Shown here piece by piece: positions 46,562 through 55,294 of a DNA stretch of 64,000 nt (the stretch's first letter is position 1; each line of letters begins with the position of its first letter). The stretch comes from Solirubrobacter ginsenosidimutans (lineage in GTDB: Bacteria; Actinomycetota; Thermoleophilia; Solirubrobacterales; Solirubrobacteraceae), in contig NZ_JAPDOD010000004.1 of the NCBI RefSeq assembly GCF_027587205.1, forward strand, positions 62,001 through 126,000. The letters are read 5' to 3'. A program made the position numbers and the translations under genes. The notes below the pieces were generated by a model that did no database searches, was not told the origin of the DNA, and worked only from the letters and a program-made list of their open reading frames with translations.

Positions 46562-48225
46562 GCGCTGACCCTCGGGCGTCCGGCGGCGGCATCGACCGCC
46601 GCCTGGACGCTCGGGTACACGTGCTGCAGCGCCGGGTCCGGCGCTTCGCGACCGAGCAGGTCCCGGACTTGGCCGACGTCGCGCACGATCAGGACCTCGA
46701 TGCCGCGCCGGCGCAGGTCACCCGCCAGCTCGCCGAGCATCCGGGCCGCGGTGACGTCGACGAACGGGATCGTCCCGGCGTCGAGCACCACCGCCCGCAC
46801 GCCGTCGGCCGAGGCGGCGCGCATGATGTGGCCGCGGATCGCGTCGGCGTTGGCGAAGTAGACCCCGCCCTCCACCCGCAGCACCGGGACGCCCTCGGGC
46901 GCGCGGTTCTCCGGGTGCCGGAAGATGTCGCCGTACTGCTCGCTCCCGGGCACCCGCCCCAACGTCGCGACGTACGGCCGCGACGCGCGATAGAGCAACA
47001 GCCCCAGCGACATCGAGATCCCGATGAACAGGCCCGGGAGCGTGTCGAAGACGAGCACGCCGAGCATCGCGGCGACGGCGGCGATGAAGTCCGGCCGGGC
47101 GGCGACCCGGTTGAGCCCGCGGGTGGCGTCGTGGTAGAGCTTGATGAGCGCCCCCACGTCGACCAGCTCGATCACGGCGGCGATCACGACCGCCGCCAGC
47201 GTCGCCTCGGGCAGCTGCTCGAAGAGCCCGGTCAGCACGAGCAGCGTGACGATCGTCAGCGCGGCGACGATCAGCCCGGAGAGCTGCGAGTGCGCGCCCG
47301 CGCCGCCGTTGACCGCGGTCTTGGACAGGCTGCCGTTGACGACCATGCCGCTCGAGAGCCCCGCCGCCAGGTTGGCGCCGCCGAGGCCGAGCAGCTCGCG
47401 GTTGGTGTCGATCTCGTAGTGCTCGCGCGCGGCGTAGGTCTTCGCCGCGCCCAGTCCCTCGGCGAACCCGACGAGCATCACGGCGACCCCGCCCGAAGCG
47501 AGCTGGCCGAACTGGTGCAGGCTCAGGTCGGGCAGGCCGAGCGAGGGCAGGCCGCCGTCGATGTGACCCACGATGTCAACGTTCAGGTCCAGCGCCGCGA
47601 CGGCGGCGATCCCCAGCAGCACGGCCGCGAGCGAGCCGGGCACCACGGGGGCGACCCGCCGCAGCCCGAGCACCACCGCCAGCGACCCTAGCCCGACGAC
47701 GAGCGTCAAAAGATCGGTGTCCCCCAGGTGAGACAGGAAGTCCCACGCCTGCTCGAAGAAGTCGCCCTCGCCCTTGGGGACGCCGAAGAGCTTCGGGACC
47801 TGGCCGATGATGATCGTCAGCGCGAGCCCGACGATGAAGCCCTTGATCACGGGCTCGGAGATGAACGACGCGAGGAAGCCGAGCCGCAGCAGCCCGGCGA
47901 TCAGCGCGGCGAGCCCCGTCGCGATCGCCAGCCCGGCGGTCATCGCCACGAACTTCGAGTCGCCGAGGGGCACGATCGACGCGACCGTCGCGGCGCTCAG
48001 CGCCGCGGTGGCCGACATCGGCCCCGCGATCAGGTGCCGCGAGCTGCCCAGCGCGGCGTAGAGAAGCAGCGCGCCCGGAGCCGCATAGAGGCCGACGACG
48101 GGCGAGACGCCCGCGATCGACGCGTAGGCCAGCGACTCGGGAACCAGCACCGCCCAGACCGTCAGCCCCGCGATCAGGTCGCCGCGCAGCCACGCCTTCT
48201 GATAGCCGCGCAGCGAGGCGAACAT
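46558..48225 (-). CDS. SulP-family anion transporter with STAS domain (second copy), 555 aa
   Basis: SulP signature SIAGVSPVVGLYAAPGALLL, about 12-14 helices, and a C-terminal STAS domain (~440-555; VLRVEGGVYFANADAIRGHI; DAGTIPFVDVTAARML). It is paralogous to the 42058-43587 protein but clearly diverged. ATG 48225 is 33 bp from the centre of the nearer palindrome of regulatory site 2. Being beside a sulfatase gene suggests uptake or release of sulfate, though bicarbonate is possible. Confidence 0.92.
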   Translation of the reverse strand: MFASLRGYQKAWLRGDLIAGLTVWAVLVPESLAYASIAGVSPVVGLYAAPGALLLYAALGSSRHLIAGPMSATAALSAATVASIVPLGDSKFVAMTAGLAIATGLAALIAGLLRLGFLASFISEPVIKGFIVGLALTIIIGQVPKLFGVPKGEGDFFEQAWDFLSHLGDTDLLTLVVGLGSLAVVLGLRRVAPVVPGSLAAVLLGIAAVAALDLNVDIVGHIDGGLPSLGLPDLSLHQFGQLASGGVAVMLVGFAEGLGAAKTYAAREHYEIDTNRELLGLGGANLAAGLSSGMVVNGSLSKTAVNGGAGAHSQLSGLIVAALTIVTLLVLTGLFEQLPEATLAAVVIAAVIELVDVGALIKLYHDATRGLNRVAARPDFIAAVAAMLGVLVFDTLPGLFIGISMSLGLLLYRASRPYVATLGRVPGSEQYGDIFRHPENRAPEGVPVLRVEGGVYFANADAIRGHIMRAASADGVRAVVLDAGTIPFVDVTAARMLGELAGDLRRRGIEVLIVRDVGQVRDLLGREAPDPALQHVYPSVQAAVDAAAGRPRVSA

Positions 48226-48248
48226 CGACGGCAGTCTGCGAAGGCGAG

Positions 48249-48291
48249 GGGTGATGGCACCTCATGCGTCGCGGGTGATGCGGCTCCACCC
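48249..48291. promoter_or_regulatory. 43-bp tandem-palindrome element, site 2 (SulP / GAP)
   Basis: GGGTGA-N7-TCATGC (48249-48267) and GGGTGA-N7-CCACCC (48273-48291), centres 24 bp apart. The two centres are 33 bp from the SulP start and 34 bp from the GAP start, an almost symmetric layout. Confidence 0.8.
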
Positions 48292-48315
48292 CCGCGCGCC
48301 GCAGCATCGCCGGTC

Positions 48316-48987
48316 ATGAACGAAGCCATCGGCCAGATCCTCCCGCTCGCGCTGGTCGTGGCGCTGAGCCCCGTGCCGATCATCGCCATCGTCCTGATGC
48401 TCGCCACGCCGCGGGCGCGCGCCAACGGCGTGGCCTTCCTGGTCGGGTGGCTCGCCGGCCTCACGATCGTGGGCGTGATCGTGCTGCTCATCTCGGGCGC
48501 CATCGACCCGTCCGACGACGGCGGGCCCGCGACCTGGGTCAGCATCCTCGTCCTCGTGCTCGGCCTGGCGCTGGTCGGGCTCGCGTTCAAGCAATGGCGC
48601 GGCCGCCCGCGCGGCGACGAGGAGGCGCCGCTGCCGAAGTGGATGACGACCATCGACAGCTTCAAGCCGGCGAAGGCGCTCGGGTTCGGGGTGCTGCTCT
48701 CGAGCGTGAACCCGAAGAACCTGATGCTGACCGTCGCGGCCTCGGCCGCGATCGCCGGGACCGGGATCGACCCCGCTCAGGAGACGATCGCGCTGGCCAT
48801 CTTCATCCTGATCGGGACACTCGGCGTCGGGGCCCCGGTCGTCATGTACCTCGTCCTCGGGGAGCGCTCGCGCAAGCTCCTCGACGGCGTCAAGTCATGG
48901 ATGGCCGCCAACAACACCGTGATCATGGCCGTGATCACCCTGGTGATCGGCGTCAAACTCGTCGGCGACGGAATCGCCGGCCTGTAG
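48316..48987 (+). CDS. GAP/SfLAP-family membrane protein, 223 aa
   Basis: Six hydrophobic helices in a LysE-like layout: QILPLALVVALSPVPIIAIV opening, FKPAKALGFGVLLSSVNPKN after the cytoplasmic loop, and KSWMAANNTVIMAVITLVIG as the last helix. This matches the GAP (sulfolipid-1-addressing/Sap) family implicated in glycolipid export in mycobacteria. ATG 48316. The last 93 bp overlap the opposing membrane protein gene. Confidence 0.85.
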   Translation: MNEAIGQILPLALVVALSPVPIIAIVLMLATPRARANGVAFLVGWLAGLTIVGVIVLLISGAIDPSDDGGPATWVSILVLVLGLALVGLAFKQWRGRPRGDEEAPLPKWMTTIDSFKPAKALGFGVLLSSVNPKNLMLTVAASAAIAGTGIDPAQETIALAIFILIGTLGVGAPVVMYLVLGERSRKLLDGVKSWMAANNTVIMAVITLVIGVKLVGDGIAGL

Positions 48988-50160
48988 GCCGAGCAGGGCG
49001 ATCGCGCCCGCCGCGATCGCCGCCACGAGCAGGATCACCAGCGCGGCGCCGCCCGTGAGCGGGTTGCGCAGCAGCAGCCACAGTCCGGCGATGACGGCGT
49101 CCGCGATCAGCAGCGGGTTGCGGTGCTCGGCGATCCAGGTGCGCCGAGAGTCGGTCACCAGCGCGTTCCACACCTTCCCGAGCGGGAGCCCGAAGATGAA
49201 CGCCACCAGCGCCAGCGCGACGGCGACAGCGGTCACGATCCGCAGCCCGTGGCGCAGGAACGCCACGACCGCGTCGAAGATGCCCGACGCCGCGTCGCGC
49301 GGCAGCGCGCCGTTCCCGAGCGCGTCGAGGTAGGCCGAACGCGCGATCCCGAGCGCAGCGACCAGGAGCAGCATCGCCAGCGCGACGCCGATCCCCGCCC
49401 GCAAGAGCCCGCGCAGCCGCGGACGCGAGAGGTAGACCGAGCCGGCGAGGCACAGCACCGCCAGCACGGGCAGCAGGATCGCGATCGCCTTCAGAAGCTT
49501 GACGCCCTTCTGGGCGCTGACCAGCGCCTGCGACTGGACCAGCTCGATGCGCCCGTCGACCGTCGGCGGGATCGCGTCCGCGATCCGCGTCAGCCCACGG
49601 TCCTGCAGGCCGGTCTTGATGCGCTCGATCACCGGCGAGAGGTCGAGGTAGACGGTGTCGTTGTCGAGCACGAGCCGCTTCGATTGCCCGCCGACCAGCA
49701 ACTCGACGAGCCGCGTGTGCGCGCGCCGGTTGGCCTCGATCCACAACTCCTGGAAGCGCGGCGACTTCGTGAACTCGTCGATCCGCGTGCGGATGAACCC
49801 CTGCACGCCGGTCTCGATCACGGGCCCGAGCACGTCGGCCCGGTCCGGCAGCACCTGTTGGGCCAGCGACGAGAAGTCGATCTTCTGGTTGATCGCGGTG
49901 TCGAGCTTGTCCGCCACGGCCTGCTGGACCGCGGGCTGCGCGGCGATCGGCGCGACCGTGTTTACGTAGCGGTCGGTGTCCAGCAGCGTCACCCGCAGCC
50001 AGATCGCGACCACGGACAGGGCGGCGAGCCCGCAGCCGAGGACCAGCAGCCCGACCACGGCCGCGCGCCGTCTACGTTCGCGCCGCGCGGTCTTGCGCTG
50101 CAACTTGTCGTTCTCCGCGCGGAGGCGCTCGACCTCGGCGACCAGGTCTTCGTCGGCCAT
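48895..50160 (-). CDS. Coiled-coil and multi-helix membrane protein, 421 aa
   Basis: ATG 50160. A short coiled coil (DLVAEVERLRAENDKLQRK) precedes a first helix (~34-55). An extracytoplasmic domain of ~165 residues follows (DTDRYVNTVAPIAAQPAVQQ start), then five helices from ~225 on. This pattern is common in actinobacteria and has no assigned function. The final 31 codons lie antisense to the GAP gene and encode an odd His/Asp-rich tail (DADHQGDHGHDHG). The true end is where the frame stops, but that tail may be non-conserved. Confidence 0.75.
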   Translation of the reverse strand: MADEDLVAEVERLRAENDKLQRKTARRERRRRAAVVGLLVLGCGLAALSVVAIWLRVTLLDTDRYVNTVAPIAAQPAVQQAVADKLDTAINQKIDFSSLAQQVLPDRADVLGPVIETGVQGFIRTRIDEFTKSPRFQELWIEANRRAHTRLVELLVGGQSKRLVLDNDTVYLDLSPVIERIKTGLQDRGLTRIADAIPPTVDGRIELVQSQALVSAQKGVKLLKAIAILLPVLAVLCLAGSVYLSRPRLRGLLRAGIGVALAMLLLVAALGIARSAYLDALGNGALPRDAASGIFDAVVAFLRHGLRIVTAVAVALALVAFIFGLPLGKVWNALVTDSRRTWIAEHRNPLLIADAVIAGLWLLLRNPLTGGAALVILLVAAIAAGAIALLGLQAGDSVADEFDADHQGDHGHDHGVVGGHP

Positions 50161-50184
50161 CGGATACGAGCCTCGCGTGCGCAC

Positions 50185-50227
50185 GGGTGACATGTGCTCA
50201 TCCGGCCGGAGTGATCCACCGTCACCC
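50185..50227. promoter_or_regulatory. 43-bp tandem-palindrome element, site 3 (421-aa membrane protein / DUF7144)
   Basis: GGGTGA-N7-TCATCC (50185-50203) and GAGTGA-N7-TCACCC (50209-50227), centres 24 bp apart. Centres are 34 bp from the minus-strand start and 32 bp from the plus-strand start. Confidence 0.85.
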
Positions 50228-50249
50228 CGTCGCGCGAGACCGTGCAGGT

Positions 50250-50648
50250 ATGAGCGCTTATCCCTCGCAGAGCGATCGGGGCGAGAACTGGGCCGCCTTC
50301 GCCGGCATCGTCTTCCTGGTCCTCGGGATGTTCAACATCGTCGACGGCATCGCCGCGCTGGCCAACGACGACTACTTCCACGCCGACGAGCTGCTGTTCG
50401 GCGACCTGTCGATGTGGGGCACCTTCTACCTCGTGCTCGGTGCCGTACAACTCCTGACGGCGATGCTCGTCTTCCGCGGCAACATCATCGGCGCGTTCCT
50501 CGGGATCACGCTGGCCGTGCTCAACGCCGTGCTCGTACTGCTGTCCGTCGGGGCGTATCCCGTATGGGCGCTGGTCATCCTCGCGCTCGACGGGGTGGTG
50601 ATCTACGCCCTCACCGCACACGGAGACGCCCTCCGCACGGCCCGCTGA
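50250..50648 (+). CDS. DUF7144-type four-helix membrane protein, 132 aa
   Basis: Four membrane helices with the shared core WAAFAGIVFLVLGMFNIVDG, ALANDDYF, and GAYPVWALV. It is a paralogue of the 58958-59407 protein, which has the matching WVAFAGSYLVLAGMLNLIWG and GAYPVWSVV. Function unknown. ATG 50250 is 32 bp from the nearer palindrome centre of site 3, with no strong Shine-Dalgarno, consistent with a very short leader. Confidence 0.8.
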   Translation: MSAYPSQSDRGENWAAFAGIVFLVLGMFNIVDGIAALANDDYFHADELLFGDLSMWGTFYLVLGAVQLLTAMLVFRGNIIGAFLGITLAVLNAVLVLLSVGAYPVWALVILALDGVVIYALTAHGDALRTAR

Positions 50649-50799
50649 GACGCTCGGCGACCGGCTCGAGCACGCGATCGAGCAGCGGACGGACGTCGCT
50701 GCCGAGCTCGAGCAAGCAGAGCCGCGCCGCCGCATCACGTTCAAGAACGTCTTCTGGCTCGCGGTCACCGGGATCTCGCTGTACCTGGTCTTCCCGTCG

Positions 50800-51714
50800 G
50801 TGATCGAGACGCTGGGCTCCTGGCGCGACATCACGCGGTTCTCGGTCGGCTCGCTGCTGGGCATGGCGGCGCTGCAGGTGGCGTCGCTCGCCTGCCTGTG
50901 GGCGCTCCAGCACGTCGCGCTGCGGGCGAAGCGGTGGCCGCCGGTGATCACGTCGCAACTGGCGGGCAACGCGCTCGCGAAGGTCGCGCCCGGCGGCGGC
51001 GCGCTCGGTGCCGCGCTGCAGTACCGGATGCTCGTGCAGTCCGGGCTCCCGCCCGCGGCAACGGTGTCGGCGCTGACCGCGGTGAACCTGCTCGTCTTCG
51101 CCGTCGTGCTCGCGCTCCCGGTGCTCGCGATCCCGGCGCTGCTGCGCGGCGCCGTCGATCGCGGCCTGCTCGAGACCGCGGTGATCGGGCTGGTGATCTT
51201 CTTCGTGGCGAGCGCGATCGGCGCCGTGCTGTTCTCGACCGATCGCCCGCTCGCCTGGATCGGGCGCCTCGCCCAGCGGATCCGCAACCGGCTGCGCCGC
51301 CGCCACGCGGAGCCGCTGCAGCACCTGCCGCAGCGCCTACTGCGCGAGCGCGACCGCATCCTCGCGACGCTCGGCCCGCGTTGGAAGCGCGCGCTGGCGG
51401 CCACGGTGGGGCGCTGGACCTTCGACTACCTGACGCTGCTCGCCGCGCTGGCCGCGATCGGCTCACACCCGCGCCCGGGCTTGGTCCTGCTCGCGTTCTG
51501 CGGTGCCCAGGTGCTGGCGCAGATCCCGGTCACGCCGGGCGGACTCGGGTTCGTCGAGGCGGGCCTGACCGCCATGCTCGCGCTCGCCGGCGTGGGCGCG
51601 GGCGAGGCGGTGCTGGCGACCTTCGCCTATCGCCTCTTCTCCTACTGGCTGCCGTTGCCGCTGGGGCTCGCGGCGTTCGCGCTGCACTCGCGCGCGTCAG
51701 CGGCGCCCGGATGA
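50800..51714 (+). CDS. Flippase-like LPG-synthase transmembrane-domain protein, 304 aa from GTG; 5' end abnormal
   Basis: About seven to eight helices with the lysylphosphatidylglycerol-synthase TM signature: GNALAKVAPGGGALGAALQY and QIPVTPGGLGFVEAGL. Coding text clearly continues upstream in frame to about 50647 (EQAEPRRRITFKNVFWLAVT, including helix 1), yet there is no ATG, GTG or TTG before 50800. The upstream text looks like the inter-domain linker of longer flippase proteins. The gene may therefore be a 5'-truncated remnant, or may use an unusual start coupled to the DUF7144 stop. Its 3' end overlaps the LuxR gene by 18 bp. Confidence 0.7.
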   Translation: MIETLGSWRDITRFSVGSLLGMAALQVASLACLWALQHVALRAKRWPPVITSQLAGNALAKVAPGGGALGAALQYRMLVQSGLPPAATVSALTAVNLLVFAVVLALPVLAIPALLRGAVDRGLLETAVIGLVIFFVASAIGAVLFSTDRPLAWIGRLAQRIRNRLRRRHAEPLQHLPQRLLRERDRILATLGPRWKRALAATVGRWTFDYLTLLAALAAIGSHPRPGLVLLAFCGAQVLAQIPVTPGGLGFVEAGLTAMLALAGVGAGEAVLATFAYRLFSYWLPLPLGLAAFALHSRASAAPG

Positions 51715-54360
51715 CAGCAGGCGCAGGTCGCGCGCGCGGTCGACGGCCTCGCGGCGGCGGGCGACGTCGAGCTTGCGATAGATGCTGCGCAGGTGCGTCT
51801 TGACGGTGTTGGTGGTGACGAACAGCTCGGCGGCGATCTCGCGGTTGGAGAGCGTCGTCGGGAGGTAGCGCAGGATCGCGCACTCGCGTTCGCTCAGCGG
51901 TTCCAGCAGCGGGGCGACCGTGCGCCGCTCGTCGTCGCGGTCGTCGAACGCGAGCAGCAGCTCGCCCGCGATCGAGCGGTGCGCGGTGCCGCTGCGGATC
52001 TGCCGCCGCAGCAGCGTCTCGACCCGCCGCCCGCCTTCGAGGAAGGTCCAGCGGTGGCCGGTGCGCTCGGCGAGCTCGAGCGCCCGCTCCAGCGCCTCGC
52101 TCGCGCGGGTCGCCTCTCCCGCGCTGTCGCGGGCGATCGCCTCGAGCACGGCGTGCTCGACCAGCGCGACCGTGTGGACAGGGCTGCCCTGAGCGCGGCC
52201 GAGGATCTCCAGCGCCGCTTCCGGCTCCCCCGCCGCCAGCCGCAGCCGAGCGGCGGTGACCTGGACGTCCAGCCACGGGGCGTCGAGCAGCGGCGCGATC
52301 GTCGCCGCGGCCGCCTCGAAGTCGCCGAGGCCGGCCTGCAGGCGCGCGCGGAGGCTGGCCATCGACGCGTCCTCGTAGGGCGAAGGCGTCCCGTGGCGGT
52401 GGGTGACGACGTAGGCGTCCAGCACGCGCAGGCCCTCGTCGGGATGTCCGGCCGCGGCGGCCATCCGCGCCTCGAGGTGATGCAGCATGAACTCGACGTG
52501 CCGCATGCGGCCATGGCTGACCGCGTCACGGGCGCGGGCGAGATGCTCCTCCGCGGCCTCGGGGCGAAGGTCGTAGAAGGCGGCGATCGCGAGCGCGGCG
52601 TGCGCGGACGCCGTCTCGAAGATCGTCAGCCAGCCGCGGCGCTCGGCCAGCTCGACGGCGTCGCGGGCGCTCGCGACCGCGACCGGCCCGTGCTGCATCA
52701 CCGCGAGCAGCCCGAGGACGCTCTGCGCGGAGACCGCGACATAGTCCAGTCCGACCGCGCGCGCCTGGCTGACGGCCTGCTCGAGCTCCACGCGCCCGCG
52801 CTCGAGCTTGTGGGCCCAGAGCGCGGAGCGGCCGAGCTGCGCGCGGACGAGCGCCTGGCGGGCGTCGTCGGACCAGCCGCCGTGGACCGCGGCCTCCGCG
52901 AGCAGCTCGTCAGCGGCCTCGAGGGCGGAGTCGAAGTCGCCGTCCAGGCGGGCGCGGTACAGCCGCGCGAGCGCGAGCGTCTCCAGGTAGCGGCGGCGAC
53001 GCGCGGCCGGAAGCCTCGGCTCCGCCTCACGGGCGTGCGCGAGATGCAGCTCACCCGCCTCGGTGTGACCGACCTCGAACGCCGCGCACGCGAGCGCGGC
53101 CGCCAGCTCGGCGTCCGAGCGCAGCAGCGCCGGCGGCAGCGCGTCCACGAGGCCACGGATCGCGTCGCCCTGGCCGCACACGAAGAGGTCGAACCAGTGC
53201 TCGGCGACGAGCTCGACCGCGAGGTTCCACTCGCCCCCCGCGACCGCGTGGTGCAGCGCCTCCGAGCCCATGCCGCGCTCGGCGTACCAGCGCGCGGCGC
53301 GGGCGTGGAGCTCGGGCAGCTCGTCGGCGAGCTCGCGGCGGGCGCGCGTGCGCAGCAGCTTCGCGAACAGGCGGTGGTAGCGGTACCACTCGCGGCGGGA
53401 GTCGACGCCGATGACAAACCCGTTGGTGCGTTCGAGGTCAGCCAGCATGTCGGTGCTCGAACTCTGATCGGTGAGCGCGTCGGCGAGGTCGCCGCTGATC
53501 CGGTCGACCAGCGCGGTGCGCAGGAGGAACGCGCGCAGCTTCGGCGGCTGACGGTCGAGCACCTCGGCCAGCAGGTAGTCGCCGACCACGCGATCGTCAC
53601 CGGCGAACTCCATGACGAAGCGCTCGGGGTCGTCGCGCCCCTGCAGGCTGAGGGCGGCCAGCCGCAGCCCGGCGGCCCAGCCCTCCGTCCGCACGCACAG
53701 CGCGGACACCAGCTCCGGCGCGAGCGACAGCCCGTGGGCGGCCAGCATCGCCGCCGCCTCGCACTCGGTGAAGGCGAGCTCAGCGGCGCGGATCTCGGTC
53801 AGCCGCCCGCGCACCCGCAGCACGTGCAGCGGCAGCGCCGGGTCGGCGCGCGCCCCGAGCACCAGCCGCAGCTGCGCCGGAGCGTGCAGGACGAGGAAGC
53901 CCAGATCGTTCAAGCATTCGCGTGAGCGCAGGGTGTGCACGTCGTCCAGGACGAGGATCACCGGCTCGTCGAGCTCGGCGAGCGCGTTGACCAGCAGCGG
54001 CATGAACACGTTGCGGGAATCGCGGACCGGCGGGGCGAGCGTCGCCAGGGCAGAGCCGCACGGCGCCGCGCCCGCCAGCCCGAGCGAGGCCAGCACCGCG
54101 TCCCAGAAGCGCGCCGGGTCGTCATCCCCCGGCTCGAGCGAGACCCACGCGACGCGGTGATCCCCGCCCGTGCCCAGCGCGGAGGAGAGCAGCGCGGTCT
54201 TCCCGCTCCCGGCCGGGCCGCAGACGAGCGTCACGGGCTCGGTGAGCCCGCGTTCGAGGCGTTCGAGCAACCGTCCGCGTTCCACCAGACCGAATGGTGG
54301 AGACGGTGGCGCGAACTGCGTCACAAGTGATGGAGTCCCGTCGGACTTGCCTCCCGGCAT
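51697..54360 (-). CDS. MalT-type LuxR regulator (LAL family), 887 aa
   Basis: STAND regulator: entry motif PPFGLVERGRLLERLERGLT, Walker A CGPAGSGKT at 47-55, Walker B PVILVLDDVHTL near 150, and a long TPR-like helical region (~400-800). A C-terminal LuxR HTH follows (LSERECAILRYLPTTLSNREI ... NTVKTHLRSIYRKL). ATG 54360 is preferred because earlier in-frame ATGs (54417, 54435) would run into the divergent MerR-type gene. E. coli MalT binds GGGGA(T/G)GAGG boxes, similar to the GGRTGA half-sites in six nearby promoters, so it is a prime candidate for their control. Confidence 0.9.
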   Translation of the reverse strand: MPGGKSDGTPSLVTQFAPPSPPFGLVERGRLLERLERGLTEPVTLVCGPAGSGKTALLSSALGTGGDHRVAWVSLEPGDDDPARFWDAVLASLGLAGAAPCGSALATLAPPVRDSRNVFMPLLVNALAELDEPVILVLDDVHTLRSRECLNDLGFLVLHAPAQLRLVLGARADPALPLHVLRVRGRLTEIRAAELAFTECEAAAMLAAHGLSLAPELVSALCVRTEGWAAGLRLAALSLQGRDDPERFVMEFAGDDRVVGDYLLAEVLDRQPPKLRAFLLRTALVDRISGDLADALTDQSSSTDMLADLERTNGFVIGVDSRREWYRYHRLFAKLLRTRARRELADELPELHARAARWYAERGMGSEALHHAVAGGEWNLAVELVAEHWFDLFVCGQGDAIRGLVDALPPALLRSDAELAAALACAAFEVGHTEAGELHLAHAREAEPRLPAARRRRYLETLALARLYRARLDGDFDSALEAADELLAEAAVHGGWSDDARQALVRAQLGRSALWAHKLERGRVELEQAVSQARAVGLDYVAVSAQSVLGLLAVMQHGPVAVASARDAVELAERRGWLTIFETASAHAALAIAAFYDLRPEAAEEHLARARDAVSHGRMRHVEFMLHHLEARMAAAAGHPDEGLRVLDAYVVTHRHGTPSPYEDASMASLRARLQAGLGDFEAAAATIAPLLDAPWLDVQVTAARLRLAAGEPEAALEILGRAQGSPVHTVALVEHAVLEAIARDSAGEATRASEALERALELAERTGHRWTFLEGGRRVETLLRRQIRSGTAHRSIAGELLLAFDDRDDERRTVAPLLEPLSERECAILRYLPTTLSNREIAAELFVTTNTVKTHLRSIYRKLDVARRREAVDRARDLRLLSSGRR

Positions 54361-54398
54361 GTCAAGCGTGAGACTACCGGCTGTCGAAGGTTTGTCGA

Positions 54399-55166
54399 GT
54401 GTTTGATCGGGGAACATCGCCCGCCGTGTCCGCACCAGTTTCCAGCTCGCTACGGATCGGCGCGTTCAGCCGCCAGGTCGGGATCTCGGCCGCCGTCCTG
54501 CGCGCGTGGGAGACCCGGTACGGCCTGTTCAACCCGCGGCGCACCAGCGGCGGGTTCCGTCTGTACGGGCCCGAAGAGGAACGCCGGGTGAGACGGATGC
54601 GGGCGTTGCTCGGGCGCGGCATGGCGGCCGCGGAGTCCGCCCGCGTGGTGCTCGCCGAGGAGGACGAGAGCCACGGCCGGCCCGCGCTCGCCGAGGCCTG
54701 GCGCACGCTCGACGCCGACGGCGCGCAGGTCGCGCTGGACGCGCTGCTGGGCGGGCCGGAGCCCGAAGTGGTCGTCGCACGCCAGATCCTCCCGCTGCTC
54801 GCCGAGCTGCCACCGGAGCGCCGGCACTTCGCCCAGCGGATGGTCGAGGCGCGGCTCTCGGCGCGTGGCGCGACGTGGCACGAAGGCACCGGTCCGCTGG
54901 CGCTGGCCGGCTGCGGGCCCGGCGAGCACGACACGATCGAGCTGCTCGTCCTCGTGCTCGCGCTGCGCCGCCGTGGCTGGCGCGTCGTCTACCTCGGCGC
55001 CGACACCGCGGTCGAGGTGTTCGCGAGCATCGCCGCCGCACTGGTCCCCGCGCGGATCGTCGTAGGGTTCCGCGACCCGACACGCGCGCGGACGTTCACA
55101 GGGCCGTTCGAGGCGACGATCGTGTGCGGCGACCCGCTGGCTGCCGCCCAGTCGCTCGCGGCTTGA
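54399..55166 (+). CDS. MerR-type regulator with B12-binding-like C-terminal domain, 255 aa
   Basis: N-terminal MerR HTH (LRIGAFSRQVGISAAVLRAWETRYG; FNPRRTSGGFRLY). A four-helix cap follows (~90-160), then a Rossmann-like domain (LALAGCGPGEHDTIELLVLV; WRVVYLGADT) as in CarH/LitR. The cobalamin motif DxHxxG is absent, so B12 binding is doubtful and another ligand is likely. Start GTG 54399 or GTG 54426. Its stop lies at the outer edge of repeat copy B. It is divergent from the MalT-type regulator. Confidence 0.87.
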   Translation: MFDRGTSPAVSAPVSSSLRIGAFSRQVGISAAVLRAWETRYGLFNPRRTSGGFRLYGPEEERRVRRMRALLGRGMAAAESARVVLAEEDESHGRPALAEAWRTLDADGAQVALDALLGGPEPEVVVARQILPLLAELPPERRHFAQRMVEARLSARGATWHEGTGPLALAGCGPGEHDTIELLVLVLALRRRGWRVVYLGADTAVEVFASIAAALVPARIVVGFRDPTRARTFTGPFEATIVCGDPLAAAQSLAA

Positions 55167-55294
55167 AAGTCAACTGCGCCGGGTGGGGAGGGGGGTGGCG
55201 AGCCACCCGTCCCGGTCTGCCGTGGTTCCGCCCGGTGCGCGGCTATGTCGGCCCGAATCGCCGTGCTGGGATACCGACAGTTACGGGCGTGGGC
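55162..55294 (+). repeat. Intergenic repeat copy B (left arm of an inverted pair)
   Basis: Block 1 again: begins CTTGAAAGTCAACTGCGCC and ends at the TTACGGGCGTGG segment. It is the mirror image of copy C at 55524-55668. The MerR-type stop codon (TGA 55164-55166) lies in its first bases. No ORF of its own. Confidence 0.8.

Noticed and set aside
54399..55166. Classical cobalamin photoreceptor (CarH-type) call for the MerR-type protein
   Set aside because: The DxHxxG cobalamin-binding motif is not present, so light or B12 sensing is not claimed.
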